DNA of 64,000 nt, taken from NCBI RefSeq assembly GCF_023053635.1, contig NC_086192.1, positions 8,605,001 to 8,669,000 on the forward strand, written 5' to 3'. Source of the stretch: Elgaria multicarinata webbii (Eukaryota > Chordata > Lepidosauria > Squamata > Anguidae). Shown here piece by piece: positions 20,839 to 31,699 of the stretch (the first letter of the stretch is position 1; each line of letters opens with the position of its first letter). The position numbers and the translations under genes are program-made. The notes below the pieces were generated by a model. That model had not been told where the DNA came from and searched no databases. It saw only the letters and a list, made by a program, of their open reading frames with translations.

Positions 20839-21027
20839 CAATCCTAAATAAAAAAGCAGTCTACATTTATTATTTTTGGGTTGTTTTTAAAATCAGTCTT
20901 TTGCAAAATAACTCTGCCTTTGCCCGCTTCATGAGATAAACCAGTCATATGTGGGAGAGATATTAATTCAAGCAAACATCTTTCTTTCTTCTCCTATCCA
21001 AATAGTCAGTTGAATAAGTTGCAATGC

Positions 21028-21028
21028 C

Positions 21029-21073
<45 letters not shown>

Positions 21074-21082
21074 TGATGATGT
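21028..21082. repeat. (AAT)n/(GAT)n microsatellite
   Basis: About 14 AAT units then GAT units. Produces a poly-Asn open frame that is not a gene. Confidence 0.9.
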
Positions 21083-21424
21083 AAGAAGCCTGGAATACTG
21101 CTGTTATTCTAATCAGAAGGAAACTGTGGCGAGTTTTTTTGGACGTCAGCTAAGCCACGGATTGGGTTTCTCCGGTCTGATGGCTCACTCTAAATGTAGT
21201 TCATACTAAAACCTTGCTTTTTTAGTTGTTGTCCAGAATAATCCTTTCCATTGATCCAACCGCAATTTTAACTTTCAAAGGGTGATCAAGTTGTCGCAAT
21301 ATCATCTATTTCCCTCTTTCTTTGGCTTCGGAACTGTCCATGGAAGCTAGTGCTGAAATCAACCGGATTTAATGTGCCAAAAACCTCAATCCTCAAAACA
21401 ATGAGCTACCCATAAAGAGATCTC

Positions 21425-21520
21425 AGGCTGCAATCCTAAACACATTTACCCAGGCGTAGATCCCAGCGAAGGTAAAGAGGCTTACTTCTGAGTAGACACA
21501 GATAGGGCTGCATCCTCCAT
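21425..21520. repeat. Short MITE-like repeat near the GPCR 3' end
   Basis: gctgcaatcctaaacacatt and, inverted, gagtagacacagatagggct then gcatcc, with the cttacttctgagta core. It lies within the probable 3' UTR of the receptor. Confidence 0.55.
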
Positions 21521-21591
21521 CGTGCCCAATGCAGAGATTTCAAAGCGTTCGGGCGGGGGCTGAATCGGGGATGTACACTTTTGAGCCCAGG

Positions 21592-22557
21592 TCACGCATC
21601 CCCAATGGCTTGGACGGCAATGCGATTTTTGGGGGCGCGTTTCAAAGACTTGAGCCGGCGCCCCAGCCTTTTCACGTTCAGGGTGTATATGATGGGGTTC
21701 CCCAGCGAATTGATGGTAATCATCATTGCCGTGAGGTTTCGGAAGACGTAGACGCCCACGGGGAGCTCGCTGGGGCACCGCTGAGTGGCCGAATCAAACA
21801 CGACACCTATGAAGAAGGGCGCGTAAGAAAACAGAGCCAGGAGCCAGATGAACACGCTCGTCTTAGCTACCTGGATCTCGGCCAGCCGGTAGGTGGGACG
21901 GGCCTGTCCTAGGACGCCCATGGCCAGCTTGTGCTTTCTCAAAAAGCTAATGATGTTGAAGTAGGTGAAGAACGGCAGAATTAAAGCCACGGCACAGTTG
22001 GGGATGGTGAGGAAGACGAGGTAGTCGATGCAAAGAGGGCTATATAGAGCAGAGATGTTGCCCCTGTCCAAGCAATTCCACCCCATCAAGGGCATGAAGC
22101 CCAAGAAGGAGGAAAACAGCCAAATAAGCAGCGAGATCCCAAAGGTCTGGTTTCTGGTAATCCAGCATCTCGACTTCAGGCTTTCGACCACAGCCAGGTA
22201 GCGCTCAATCCCAATGGCAACGAGGTTGTAGATGGTGGCCAGGATCGACGTGGCGTAGAAGGCGTACGCCCGGAGGGTTTCGCTGGACCCGACGATGGTG
22301 CTTTGGGGGTTGGTGACAAACACCAGGGCGATCCAGAATCCCGAGGCGCTGGAGAGGAGGTCGGACAGGGCCAGGTTGCAGAAAAGGATGAAGATGGGCT
22401 TGTGCAGGTCTTTGGAGTGCGCGACGCTGAAGATGATGGCAGAGTTGAAGACCACGGAGATGAAGGTGATGGTCAGCTGAGGAACGCCCAGGGAGAGCAC
22501 CAGGTGCCAGCTCCAAACGTGAGTAGTGCGGTTGACACAAGTGTGGCTGGGGAGCAT
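21592..22557 (-). CDS. Intact single-exon class A GPCR, MECA-like, receptor type unassigned
   Basis: A complete 321-residue seven-transmembrane receptor. Visible class A anchors: N38 (1.50), D66 in LALSD (2.50), E118-R119-Y120 (DRY variant), W146 (4.50), P247 (6.50) and N287-PIIY (NPxxY). MECA-type features: position 3.25 is Thr, not Cys; ECL2 has its own Cys pair (C162 in MGWNCL, C176); position 5.50 is Ala, not Pro. The usual Trp 6.48 is Tyr245 (LFSYAPFF). Possible N-glycosylation at N9 and N167. The start has A at -3, and no alternative upstream ATG is needed. Ligand and orthology unknown: it could be a lysophospholipid-, melanocortin- or GPR119-like receptor or a squamate chemosensory receptor. 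Confidence 0.9.
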   Translation of the reverse strand: MLPSHTCVNRTTHVWSWHLVLSLGVPQLTITFISVVFNSAIIFSVAHSKDLHKPIFILFCNLALSDLLSSASGFWIALVFVTNPQSTIVGSSETLRAYAFYATSILATIYNLVAIGIERYLAVVESLKSRCWITRNQTFGISLLIWLFSSFLGFMPLMGWNCLDRGNISALYSPLCIDYLVFLTIPNCAVALILPFFTYFNIISFLRKHKLAMGVLGQARPTYRLAEIQVAKTSVFIWLLALFSYAPFFIGVVFDSATQRCPSELPVGVYVFRNLTAMMITINSLGNPIIYTLNVKRLGRRLKSLKRAPKNRIAVQAIGDA

Positions 22558-22613
22558 GATGAATGTCAGAGATGAGCCCTAGACAGCACGTGGAGGGAAA
22601 GTGGGGAGCTGTC

Positions 22614-23100
22614 CCAGGGAGTCAGAGACTAAGGGTGGAGCCAGGCGTCAGAGTCGAGAGTTGGAGCCAGGAGTCAGAGACCAGGGGTGGAGCCAGGAGT
22701 CAGAGTCGAGAGTTGGAGCCAGGAGTCAGAGACCAGGGGTGGAGCCAGGAGTCAGAGTCGAGAGTTGGAGCCAGGAGTCAGAGACCAGGGGTGGAGCCAG
22801 GAGTCAGAGTCGAGAGTTGGAGCCAGGAGTCAGAGACCAGGGCTGGAGCCAGGAGTCAGAGTCGAGAGTTGGAGCCAGGAGTCAGAGACCAGGGGTGGAG
22901 CCAGGAGTCAGAGACCAGGGGTGGAGCCAGGAATCAGAGACCAGGGGTGGAGCCAGGAGTCACAGTCGAGAGTTGGAGCCAGGAGTCAGAGACCAGGGGT
23001 GGAGCCAGGAGTCACAGTCGAGAGTTGGAGCCAGGAGTCAGAGACCAGGGGTGGAGCCAGGCGTCAGAGTCGAGAGTTGGAGCCAGGAGTCAGAGACAAG
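22614..23100. repeat. 26-bp minisatellite upstream of the GPCR
   Basis: Two alternating 26-bp unit types (gccaggagtcagagaccagg with ggtgga; gccaggagtcagagtcgaga with gttgga), about 18 copies, forming a 52-bp higher-order repeat. It stays open in all three + frames because it lacks stops, not because it codes. Confidence 0.96.
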
Positions 23101-23800
23101 ACCTTAGATGTTGTTCAGGAAAGCCTCAGCCCAAACAGATAACCCTTTATAGTGGTTCCTGCCAATGAAAGTCCAGACCAGTGCCTGAGAATCTTTTATT
23201 GCCCCAGTCAAAATTCCAACCCACACCTCAGGTTGCTTACCACACGGAGCAGCTGCTCACAGGCCCGGGGGGTGCCTGGTCCTAGCCCCCTGAGATTCCT
23301 GATCATGACAGATGAAGACATGGCTCAAATTTTAAATCAGATTTAAAAATCCACCACGGTTCTTTTCATCCCCGTATCCAGCAGCGCCATGCAGGGTAAC
23401 AAAGCAGAATGACCTTCTGCTTTGCGTTTCCAAGGGGAAAAGGTTCAACATGACACATTCTTGTTTCCGTAATAGCACCCAAGCTGTGGGTTAAACGTTA
23501 ACTCTTGGGGATCTTAACGCCTTGCTTCTTGGCTCCATACCCTGAGGTTGCTAGGATGATCCTACGTAGCAAAGGTATCCAATTAGTTCCCGCTTATCTC
23601 CCGTGGCGTTCTCTGTCGGGAATCTCATTTTGGCCACCTACACTGGAATTACATTCATTAATGGCCAAATCGAAGCACGGCAACTTGGAACGTTCGAACG
23701 GGTGGGAACCTCATGACCACAGTAAAGACGAAGGCATTTGTGGAGGATTACGTGGTCAGGACTTAGAGCTCATTTTGTCACAACAAAGGATGCAAATATA
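23100..23800. other. No recognised feature
   Basis: No exon or repeat family is recognised. Open frames are short and without familiar motifs. Confidence 0.4.
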
Positions 23801-23804
23801 TAGG

Positions 23805-24030
23805 CTTGGCTAGAGTTTCGGACTGGGAGTTGGGAGATCCGGGTTCTAGTCCCCACTCGGCCAAGGAAACCCACTGGGTGACTTTGGGCCACTCACAGAC
23901 TCTCAGCCCAACCTACCTCACAGGGTCGTTGTTGCGAGGATAAAAATGGAGAGGCGGAGGATTATGTACACCGCCTTAGGTTCCTTGGAGGAAAAAAGAC
24001 GGGTTATAAATGTAAATAAATAAATTAAAT
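23805..24030 (+). repeat. tRNA-derived CORE/MIR-like SINE
   Basis: ggctagagtttcggactggg, gggttctagtccccactcgg, cctacctcacagggtcgttg and the tail aatgtaaataaataaat. Near full length. Confidence 0.88.
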
Positions 24031-24179
24031 AATCCAGTGCCACAAGACTCCTCTTCAGTTTTGCCATAATGTGCGGTGTGTGTTTTCATGTTTCAACAAA
24101 ACAAAACAATAAAACAAAAAATAAGAATAAAAATGCAGGTGTAACTACATACTTTAAAAGCCTCCATTTCAAATATTAC

Positions 24180-24800
24180 ATTTTAAAAAAGGAAAGGAAA
24201 AAGAATTAAATTACACATAAACTGCAGGTGTGACAGACCAAATATCCAAATATAAGTCTGTTTGTGAACGGCGCCCGTATAGCACTCTTGCAAATGTTGT
24301 GAGTGTTGCTAGGCCTTAGTAAACCCCTTGCATTATAGGCGGTGAGCTTTTATCTTTCCAGCGTTGTAGGATCAGTCTTTTAGCAGTCAAGAGGGCCCGA
24401 AAAATCAATTCATGCTGATTGTGTGCGACGTTCCAAGAAGCAGGCACACAATTTAAGAGAATACGTACATCAGAAAATATTAAAGAGCTTTCCAATACAA
24501 AGTTTATCTGTTGGATGGCTTCCTCTCCAAAGGAGGAAACCAGTGGGGATTTCCAGAACATACGAACAAAAGAAGTGTTAACTGTATGACACCTCCAACG
24601 ATTAGCCGACTTTGACCAACCTTCGTTAAGGAGACGGCATCCAACAGACCCGAAATAAACATTTTTGCCGAATGAGATGTAACCGGGAGTCCATGGACAT
24701 ATCAGATACCAACGCCATTGGTTAGACAAAATAGGACATTCAAATTCCCCTGTTCTGCTGTAACATAGGAAGCTTTCTTGTAAGAGCATTTCTCCATTTT
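24180..24800 (-). repeat. LINE-1-like ORF2 C-terminus
   Basis: A minus-strand frame of 157 codons with the L1-type end: FVRMFWKSPLVSSFGEEAIQ, LLNCVPASWN, FRALLTAKRLILQRWKDKSS. This matches the C-terminal zinc-knuckle/helix region of L1-clade proteins from memory. 5' truncated. Confidence 0.65.
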
Positions 24801-24879
24801 CCCCACTATTAACTATACTCGGCTCAAAATCCAGGTGCCACTTTTGCTAGTACCGACCAACCTGAGATGTAAGATTTGG

Positions 24880-25260
24880 GGGGGGGGCGTGCTTTGGTTG
24901 TGGTGCCGTCGAAGATGTGGCTCATGGGACTACCACATGCAGCATAGCCTTCTCTGTGGTGGCACCCCAACTTGGAACTCCCATCCGGTAAAGATTCGGC
25001 TGTCCCCTACACTGTTGTCAGTGAGGTGCCAGTTCAAGATGCATTTATTTATACACGCTTTGGGGGCATAGGCACGAGTTTCACTTGTGTTCTGGAATCA
25101 GAACAGTGGCCGTGGTTTCCGTGTGTTTTCCTGTGTGGATGTGCTTTTAGCGTTATGATTTTAACGGTGTTCATGTGTTCCATGGTTTTTATGTGAGTTG
25201 TTAGGAGCCCTGGGCTCCTTGCAAGGAAGGGCAGGATATAAACAGAAGTAAACCAATAAA
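24880..25260 (+). repeat. L2-like LINE 3' end, diverged
   Basis: ttctctgtggtggcacccca then acttggaactc corresponds to the conserved AP.LWN block. Ends caggatataaacagaagtaa with aataaaat. Confidence 0.5.
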
Positions 25261-25314
25261 ATAGATATTCCGGAATGACAGCAGCGCTCCCGGGCTCAGG
25301 CAGGACTACATTTT

Positions 25315-25415
25315 CCCCATCACCTGTGACCTGTACTTTTAGCAGGCGATGCAAGGGATTGAACCACCCACCTTCTGCATGCCACGCAGCTGCTCTGCCA
25401 CTGGGTGACGGCGTG
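25315..25415 (-). repeat. tRNA-derived SINE head
   Basis: Reverse complement reads cccagtggcagagcagctgc, gtggcatgcagaaggtgg and gttcaatccctt, an A-box/B-box tRNA-like head as at 36295 and 43770. Confidence 0.6.
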
Positions 25416-25720
25416 TTTCGCACCTTGACCAGACAAAAGGATCCTCCCTCATTATCTGCTGGCCACCTGATCTTTTTTAGTGGATTGACACTGGGATCTT
25501 CTTAGCAATTTTGCCTTTCTGCTTTTCCTCATATCTCAGGTTCTCAACAAAGACAAAGGATTATTATTTTTCTTTCTTTCTTAAGACGACAGCTGAACAT
25601 TCAGGACTAGAGACTTAGTTTTAAAAAAAATCTAAGACGAAATTCACTGAATGAGCCTGGCCCCCAAGACACCCCCCACCCCATGGATACAGCCTTGGTT
25701 CAATTGTAAGTATATGCACA

Positions 25721-25738
25721 CAGACACACAGACACACA

Positions 25739-25770
<32 letters not shown>
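25721..25770. repeat. (CA)n microsatellite
   Basis: cacagacacacagac then about 15 CA units. Confidence 0.92.
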
Positions 25771-25771
<1 letters not shown>

Positions 25772-25792
25772 AAAGAGAAGTTAATACTTCAT

Positions 25793-26114
25793 TAGGGTGA
25801 CCATATGGAAAGGAGGACCGGGCTCCTGTATCTTTAACAGTTGTCTAGAAAAGGGAATTTCAGCAGGTGTCATTTGTACGCATGCAGCGCCTGGTGAAAT
25901 GCCCTCTTCATCACCACAGTTAAAGCTGCAGGAGCCCTGCCCTCTTTTGATTCTGGTCACTCTAGTATAGCGCCTGCAGCTTTAACTGTTGGGATGAAGA
26001 GGGCATTTCACCAGGTGCTGCATGCATACAAATGGCACCTGCTGAAATTCCCCCTTCAATGCAACTGTTAAAGATGCAGGAGCCCTGTCCTCCTTTCCAT
26101 ATGGTCACCCTAAG
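25793..26114. mobile_element. Palindromic hAT-like MITE (family S), copy 1
   Basis: Arms tagggtgaccatatggaaag and its inverse, long internal inverted halves (catttcaccaggtgctgcat). ACTTCATT at the left and ACGTCATT at 26115-26122 form a 7/8 target duplication. Confidence 0.88.
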
Positions 26115-26119
26115 ACGTC

Positions 26120-26665
26120 ATTCACCCTCTAAAATACAAATGCTCCATTTTAAACAGATTACTGTTAGCATCTGCTTTTGTTTTGCAGATTAGAATAAAA
26201 TACAAGTGCTAGCAGCCAGGCTCCGTTGGGTGCAAAGCAAACATTCAGAGCGCCTCGGTCTTGAGAATCCAAAATCTCTTACTATTTTGTCGCATCAGAA
26301 TAGTAAAAGAAGTGAGGCTCATTGAGGGATCCCAGCAGCAGAGGGAGCTATTTCATTTTCATCCCATTTTCTAATTGCAAGTCTGTTTAAGAAAGGTAGT
26401 CGCATTGATTACACAGGCACTTACTCACAAGAAGCCCCTCAGCTAAGGACTGACAATCGAAAACCTTTATATTATTGTCTGCTGTCGTGCATTTTGCAAT
26501 AGTATTTTACTGAAAGCGTGGGGGGGGTATTTAAAATGATTGATGTTTAATATGATTTTTATTAATTTGTTTGTATTGGTTTCGATGCTGCAAGGTGCCT
26601 TGGGAGGACTATGACCTTGAAAGAAGGCTAGGAAATGGGATAAAGACATGCATAAATACGTTTCA
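26120..26665. other. No recognised feature
   Basis: AT-rich sequence with no exon or repeat family I can name. Confidence 0.4.
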
Positions 26666-26884
26666 CAAGTGTAGGCCGGTGGCCCCGATTTCGGTGGGGC
26701 TGTGAATCCATCCTGGGCTTCCGCCAGAAACAGCTGGAACTCCAAAAGAGCTATCCATAGCGCCAAGCCAATTTCGGGGATAGGGAACGGCAGCTCCTTT
26801 AGAGCTCCAGCTGGTTCTGAGTAAAACCCAGAATGGATCCACAGCCCCACTGAAATCAGAGCCATCAGCCTACACGTGTGAAGC
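26666..26884. mobile_element. Palindromic MITE (family T)
   Basis: gtgtaggccggtggccccga at the left pairs with tcagagccatcagcctacac at the right. Inner arms gggctgtgaatccatcctgg and ccagaatggatccacagccc. Copies at 31036, 38780, 51318 and 61195. Confidence 0.82.
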
Positions 26885-27089
26885 TTATTATACAAGGAGT
26901 TCAAAGAGAGTTGGGGAAAATTGGGAGGAGAAAAGAGAGGGGGAAAGGGGGGCCTCTTGTTCTTGGCAGAAAAGAACGTTTCTCACAGCATAGGAAGGAA
27001 CATCCTTATCAGCCGAAAAGTACAAACCAGGCAGAGCGCTGCACCCCTTCCTAGAGTTGGAACACCGAAAGACGGTAGTGCAAAATGCT

Positions 27090-27715
27090 GGTAACTTCGA
27101 GGCTTGGCTTCTGCAAGGTGCTACCTTTGTGCCTAGTCCAGAAACTTCAACTAGTTCAAAATATGGCAGCCAGGCTGGTCAACGGCACATCTAGGGGGGG
27201 ACCGCATTACACCAGTTTTAAAATCTCTTCACTGGCTGCCAATTAATTTCCGGGCGAAGTACGAAGTGTTGGTCATTACCTTTAAAGCCCTTCATGGTTT
27301 GGGTCCAGGCGACCTGCGGGATCGCCTTCCCCCGTACAATCCGCCCCGCACGCTCAGGTCCTCAGGGGAGAATTTTCTCCAGTCAGCCAAAACAAGGCTG
27401 ACAACTGTTACCCAGAGGACCTTCTCTTCTGCCGCTCCCAGACTGTGGAATGGCCTGCTGGGAGAGATTAGTCAACTTAATAGTCTTTACGAATTGAAGA
27501 AGGCTCTAAACTAAAGACTGATCTCTTCCGGCAAGCCTACCCAGAAGAATTTCAAGATGTCTCGCTGTTATTTTAATAATGTATTAGTTATATGTTTTTA
27601 ATCAGATTTATGTATTTTATAGTATTTTTGTTTTTGATTTTGTTTTTCGATCCAGAGGGAGAGGCGGGTAAGAAATATATCATCATCATCATCGTCATCG
27701 TCATCATCATCATTT
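27090..27715 (+). repeat. L2-like LINE, RT C-terminus and 3' end
   Basis: Encodes QLVQNMAARLV-like, PVLKSLHWLPINFRAKYEVL-like, FKALHGLGPGDLRDRLPPY, FSSAAPRLWNGLLGEI, then an AT-rich tail with gagggagaggcgggtaagaa and an (ATC)n end. Confidence 0.85.
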
Positions 27716-28000
27716 TCTAACTCTTGTTAGCAGCACACAAAAAGACCCCAGCTGATGTTCACTGTGCATAAATGCAGCTATGAGAACCAACTCTAAAATC
27801 ATCAAAATTGCCAGCTGCTCTACCAAACTGGCATACGTTGGACACTGCGTCTGACTCGGTGTAAATTCAACACCTGACTCCTCGCCATTCTTTCGAAACC
27901 AAATCCAATACAGAGAAGCCGTTTGGGAAGGGGAGGTGCCAGATTCACGGGGTTTTTTTCCAGCCAGGCCAAGGGCCTCGCTGTCTCACTTCTCCTTCTC

Positions 28001-28465
28001 ATAGAATCATAGAATAGCAGAGTTGGAAGGGGCCTACAAGGCCATCGAGTCCAACCCCCTGCTCAATGTAGGAATCCACCCTAAAGCATCCCTGACAGAT
28101 GGCTGTCCAGCTGCCTCTTGAAGGCCTCTAGTGTGGGAGAGCCCACAACCTCACCAGGCAACTGATTCCATTGTCGTACTGCTCTAACAGTCAGGAAGTT
28201 TTTCCTGATGTCCAGCTGGAATCTGGCTTCCTTTAACTTGAGCCCGTTATTCCGTGTCCTGCACTCTGGGAGGATCGAGAAGAGATCCTGGCCCTCCTCT
28301 GTGGGACAACCTTTCAAGTCTTTGAAGAGTGCTGTCATGTCTCCCCTCAGTCTTCTCTTCTCCAGGCTAAACGGGCCCAGTTCTTTCAGGCTCTCTTCAT
28401 AGGGCTTTGTTTCCAGACCCCTGATCATCCTGGTTGCCCTCCTCTGAACACGCTCCAGCTTGTCT
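28001..28465 (-). repeat. CR1 LINE 3' end (type A)
   Basis: Starts tcatagaatcatagaatagc; the minus frame reads DKLERVQRRATRMIRGLETK through FKRQLDSHLSGML. It begins at nearly the same internal point as the copy at 433. Confidence 0.93.
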
Positions 28466-28469
28466 GCGT

Positions 28470-29325
28470 CATGTAGCAGGTAGAAAGGCTGCCAGTGGCA
28501 GCTGGTCCCAACCAGGCTAGCGGAAGGGGCCTGGCTTGTGTCCCAGGTGGAATGACCGATGAGAGAGGCAGTTCTGTGGAGGAAGGAGCCCAAGGGGTCC
28601 TGGCTGGTCCCGGCCAGACTGTTGGAGGGGGGCTTGCTGACTCATCACTCCCTCTGCTGCAGCGAGGTGGATTTGCAGCTGGACTAATACCGCTGAGGGA
28701 GAGGAGGACCAGCCAAATTCTTTCCCAGGAACCATGCGGAAATAGCCACAGAGGCACAGGTAACCACAGCGTTCTAGGGCACGCATAAAGGCCTGCCAGG
28801 TGATCAGCTGCCTGCATCGTACCGCCCTGTGTATTGTTTTAGCCCCAACTCATGGCACTGGGTGGCTTTGTGTGGGATCTGGTGCCTGCCAAATGGATTA
28901 CCGGCCCTATCAGATTTGACAGGGCCCACAATCTACCTGTCGGCAGGAGAGAGGATGAGTGGCAGATGGAAACGCCCTTCAAACAAAAGCTGTGTAAATC
29001 CAAATCAATCAGGCTGGTATGAGGAAAGCCAACGTCAAACCCAACACAAATGAAGGCGGCCCAGGACTGACGCGGGCTGTCCTTCCAGCGGAGACAGTGG
29101 CACTGGCGCCTTAGGAGTAATCACCCGTTGACACGGCACTGGGGGAAAGAGCTGGGCTTTGGCAGCTGGGGCGGTCTTGTTGCTCTGGGGAAGGCCAAAT
29201 CGGGCACGGTTTTGAAGCTCCGGCACCCATCAGGCCCCGTAGCCCACGTCCCAAAGGGCGGGCCAGAAATGCAGGCAGCGGCCTCAGCCTGTTTGCACAG
29301 GCCTGCATCATTTGTGACCAAGGAG
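28470..29325. other. No recognised feature
   Basis: GC-rich unique-looking sequence. Open frames of 60-130 codons exist on both strands, but none has a motif I recognise. Confidence 0.4.
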
Positions 29326-29329
29326 CAGG

Positions 29330-29555
29330 CCCTTTCTTCACAAAGCGCAGAGTTGAACTATGGAATTCGCTACCACAAGACGTAGCGACGGACGCCCATT
29401 TGGACGGCTGTACAAGGGGGTTGGATAAATCCCTGGAGAAGGCGATCAATGGCTACTAGTTCTGATGACTCTATGCCATCTCCAGCATCAGAGGCAGTAA
29501 GCCTGTGTGTATCAGTTGCTGGGGAGCATGGGTGGGAGGGTGAAGAGCCCAGAAG
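29330..29555 (+). repeat. CR1 LINE 3' end (type B), + copy
   Basis: cacaaagcgcagagttgaac, ttggacggctgtacaaggg and the 3' UTR to gcatgggtgggaggg. Confidence 0.8.
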
Positions 29556-29990
29556 AGCCCTGCTGGATCAGACCAAGGGTCCATCTAGTCCAGCACTCTG
29601 TTCACACAGAGGCCAACCAGCTGTGGACCAGGGACCCACAAGCAGGACGTGGGTGCAACAGCACCCTCCCACCCATGTTCCCCAGCTGTCGACCACGGAC
29701 CAACAAAGCAGGACACGGTGCAACAACACCTCCCGTCCATGTTCCCCAGCAATATAGGCTTATTGCCTCTGATGCTGGAGGTAACATAGAGCCATCAGGG
29801 CTAGTAGCCATGGATAGCTTTCTCCTCCAGGAATTTATCCAACCCCCCAACCTTTAAAGCCACCCAAATGGGTGGCCATCACCACTTCTTGTGGTAGTGA
29901 GTTCCGTAGTTTAACTCTGAGCTGTGTGAAGCAGTCCTTCCTTTGATCTGCCCTGAATCTCCCACCAGTCAGCTTCATTGGGGTGACCGG
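29556..29990 (-). repeat. CR1 LINE 3' end (type B), - copy tail-to-tail with the previous
   Basis: gagccctgctggatcagacc through ccaccagtcagcttcattgg. Within it, about 60 bp around ccatgttccccagc is locally duplicated (29635-29755). Confidence 0.8.
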
Positions 29991-29999
29991 TGGGTCCCG

Positions 30000-31030
30000 G
30001 TCGGTGTTAAATCCCTTCCACTTCCGTTTTTCAGGTTGTTAGGTCATCCGCTCACTGATATTTTTGTTTTTATCAGAATGCCACTCTCCGTGGGCTAAGG
30101 CACACCTGCGCAAATACGCGCGTTAATCCAGATCACACATTTGCACAGGTGCGCAGTATCGCTAATCCGCCCTTGGGCTGCTGCACCAATGCGAGGCAGC
30201 GCTAAAACGAATCAGCACACATCCCCTGGTGAAAAAACAGTCTGCAAATCCCTAGCATCTGTATGACTCGGAAAAAGCCACTGTGGAATCCACAGTTCAG
30301 ATTTACAGAAATCTGAGCTGATTTGAATGGGTGGCGGAATTCTTGGACATCCCGCGATTCAAACAACCTCCTTGAACTACGCTCTGCGACCCTGCCAGAG
30401 CTGCAGACAAACATGTCCGTGACCACAGCACCCATGTGCAAGAGTCCAGATGCCAAGTTCTGGGCGCGTGCTGAACAAACTGAGCACGCAGCACTCTTAT
30501 CGTCCAGCTCAGCTTCGTAACTATAAAAACAACTTTTTACAATCTGGGTGGGCCATCGTGCGGCCAAACCGGGGAGATAAAAGATAAATCCGGAGAAGCG
30601 TCCAGTGACTTCCCTGGCGATAAATCTCAATTGGCGTGGGGGGGGGGAGGCTATCCTGTTTATCGTTGCTGATAAGCCATGTTTGAAAATATTAGAAGCA
30701 AACGTAGAGATAAGATAGCGAGACGTGACGTTTGCAAATCACTCAAAGGTGTAGGCCTGAGAGCCTCCAAGGACACGCGCACACCTACACCTGTCCTTTT
30801 GGTGTTCAATAAAACAGTTCAAGTAGAATAGCGCCTGCAGAAGGAAGCTCAACTGCATTAGATTTAGGGTCAAATGCCCAGTTATGTCCAATTACGACGT
30901 TCCACCAGGCAGTTTTGGTTTCAGGGCAGGAATTTGAAGCAGATGTCCAGGGACCCCTGCGATGGACTGAGCCAGGGGACCTCACGCACAGCAGGTCTGA
31001 AAGGAGTGAAGTAATACGTGTTAGCATCTA
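30000..31030. other. No recognised feature
   Basis: A 142-codon minus-strand frame (30202-30630) lies here. It has no signal peptide, motif or splice context I recognise and is not called. Confidence 0.4.
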
Positions 31031-31035
31031 AACCC

Positions 31036-31262
31036 AGGGGAGGCTGGGGACTCCGATTTTGGTGGGGCTGTAAATCTATTCTGGTTTTCCGTCAGAGACA
31101 GACAGAACTCTAAAGGAGCTGAACCCTAGCCCCAAAATCATTTTGGTACCTGTAGAGGACTCTTCGGGACCTGTAGAACTGGCTGGCTCTCACAGAAAAC
31201 CAAAATGGATTCGCAGCCCCGCCAAAATCGGAGCTGCCAGCCACCACTGTCTAAAACCATTC
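31036..31262. mobile_element. Palindromic MITE (family T)
   Basis: gactccgattttggtggggc against inverted ccccgccaaaatcggagctg; inner arms tctattctggttttcc and gaaaaccaaaatggattcgc. Confidence 0.8.
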
Positions 31263-31582
31263 GGGCCAGAGTCGAAAATGAATTCACAGCCTCCTCGGTC
31301 AGCAGAAAAAGGCAGTGATGGAAGGCCAAAATGGGGAGCTTAACTCTCCCCCCAATGCCATTTTAAACTCAAATTTCACCCCAAACACCCCACTTTAATA
31401 CTGACTTGTAGTAAACGATATGATTTTAAAAATTTTAAGCGAAAGAAAAATGCTGCTCCCAAATTGATCCTATCTTTGATCTTAGTTCATTGAAGTTTTT
31501 TCTTTTTTCTAGTTGATTAATCTAACTGATTAATTGATGCTACTACAGCCCTAAAGGAACACTTCCCTGAAATTATAGCACA

Positions 31583-31690
31583 GCCGGTGCCTTCCCAGAT
31601 GTGTGGGACTACAAAGCCCCTCATCCCCATCCAGCCTGCCCATGCGGGAAGCTGTAATGCAACATACCTGAAGGGCACCATGAGGGACAC
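31583..31690. mobile_element. Palindromic MITE (family Q)
   Basis: ggtgccttcccagatgtgtg against inverted acatacctgaagggcacc; centre ccatccagcctgcccatg. Confidence 0.7.
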
Positions 31691-31699
31691 TGTGATAGC

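Noticed and set aside
22563-23168. 201-codon + strand frame, also open in the two other + frames
   Set aside because: It is a 26-bp minisatellite without stop codons; openness in all three frames is explained by the unit, and there is no start or splice context.
30202-30630. 142-codon minus-strand frame
   Set aside because: No signal peptide, known motif, codon bias or splice context that I can recognise. Left uncalled.
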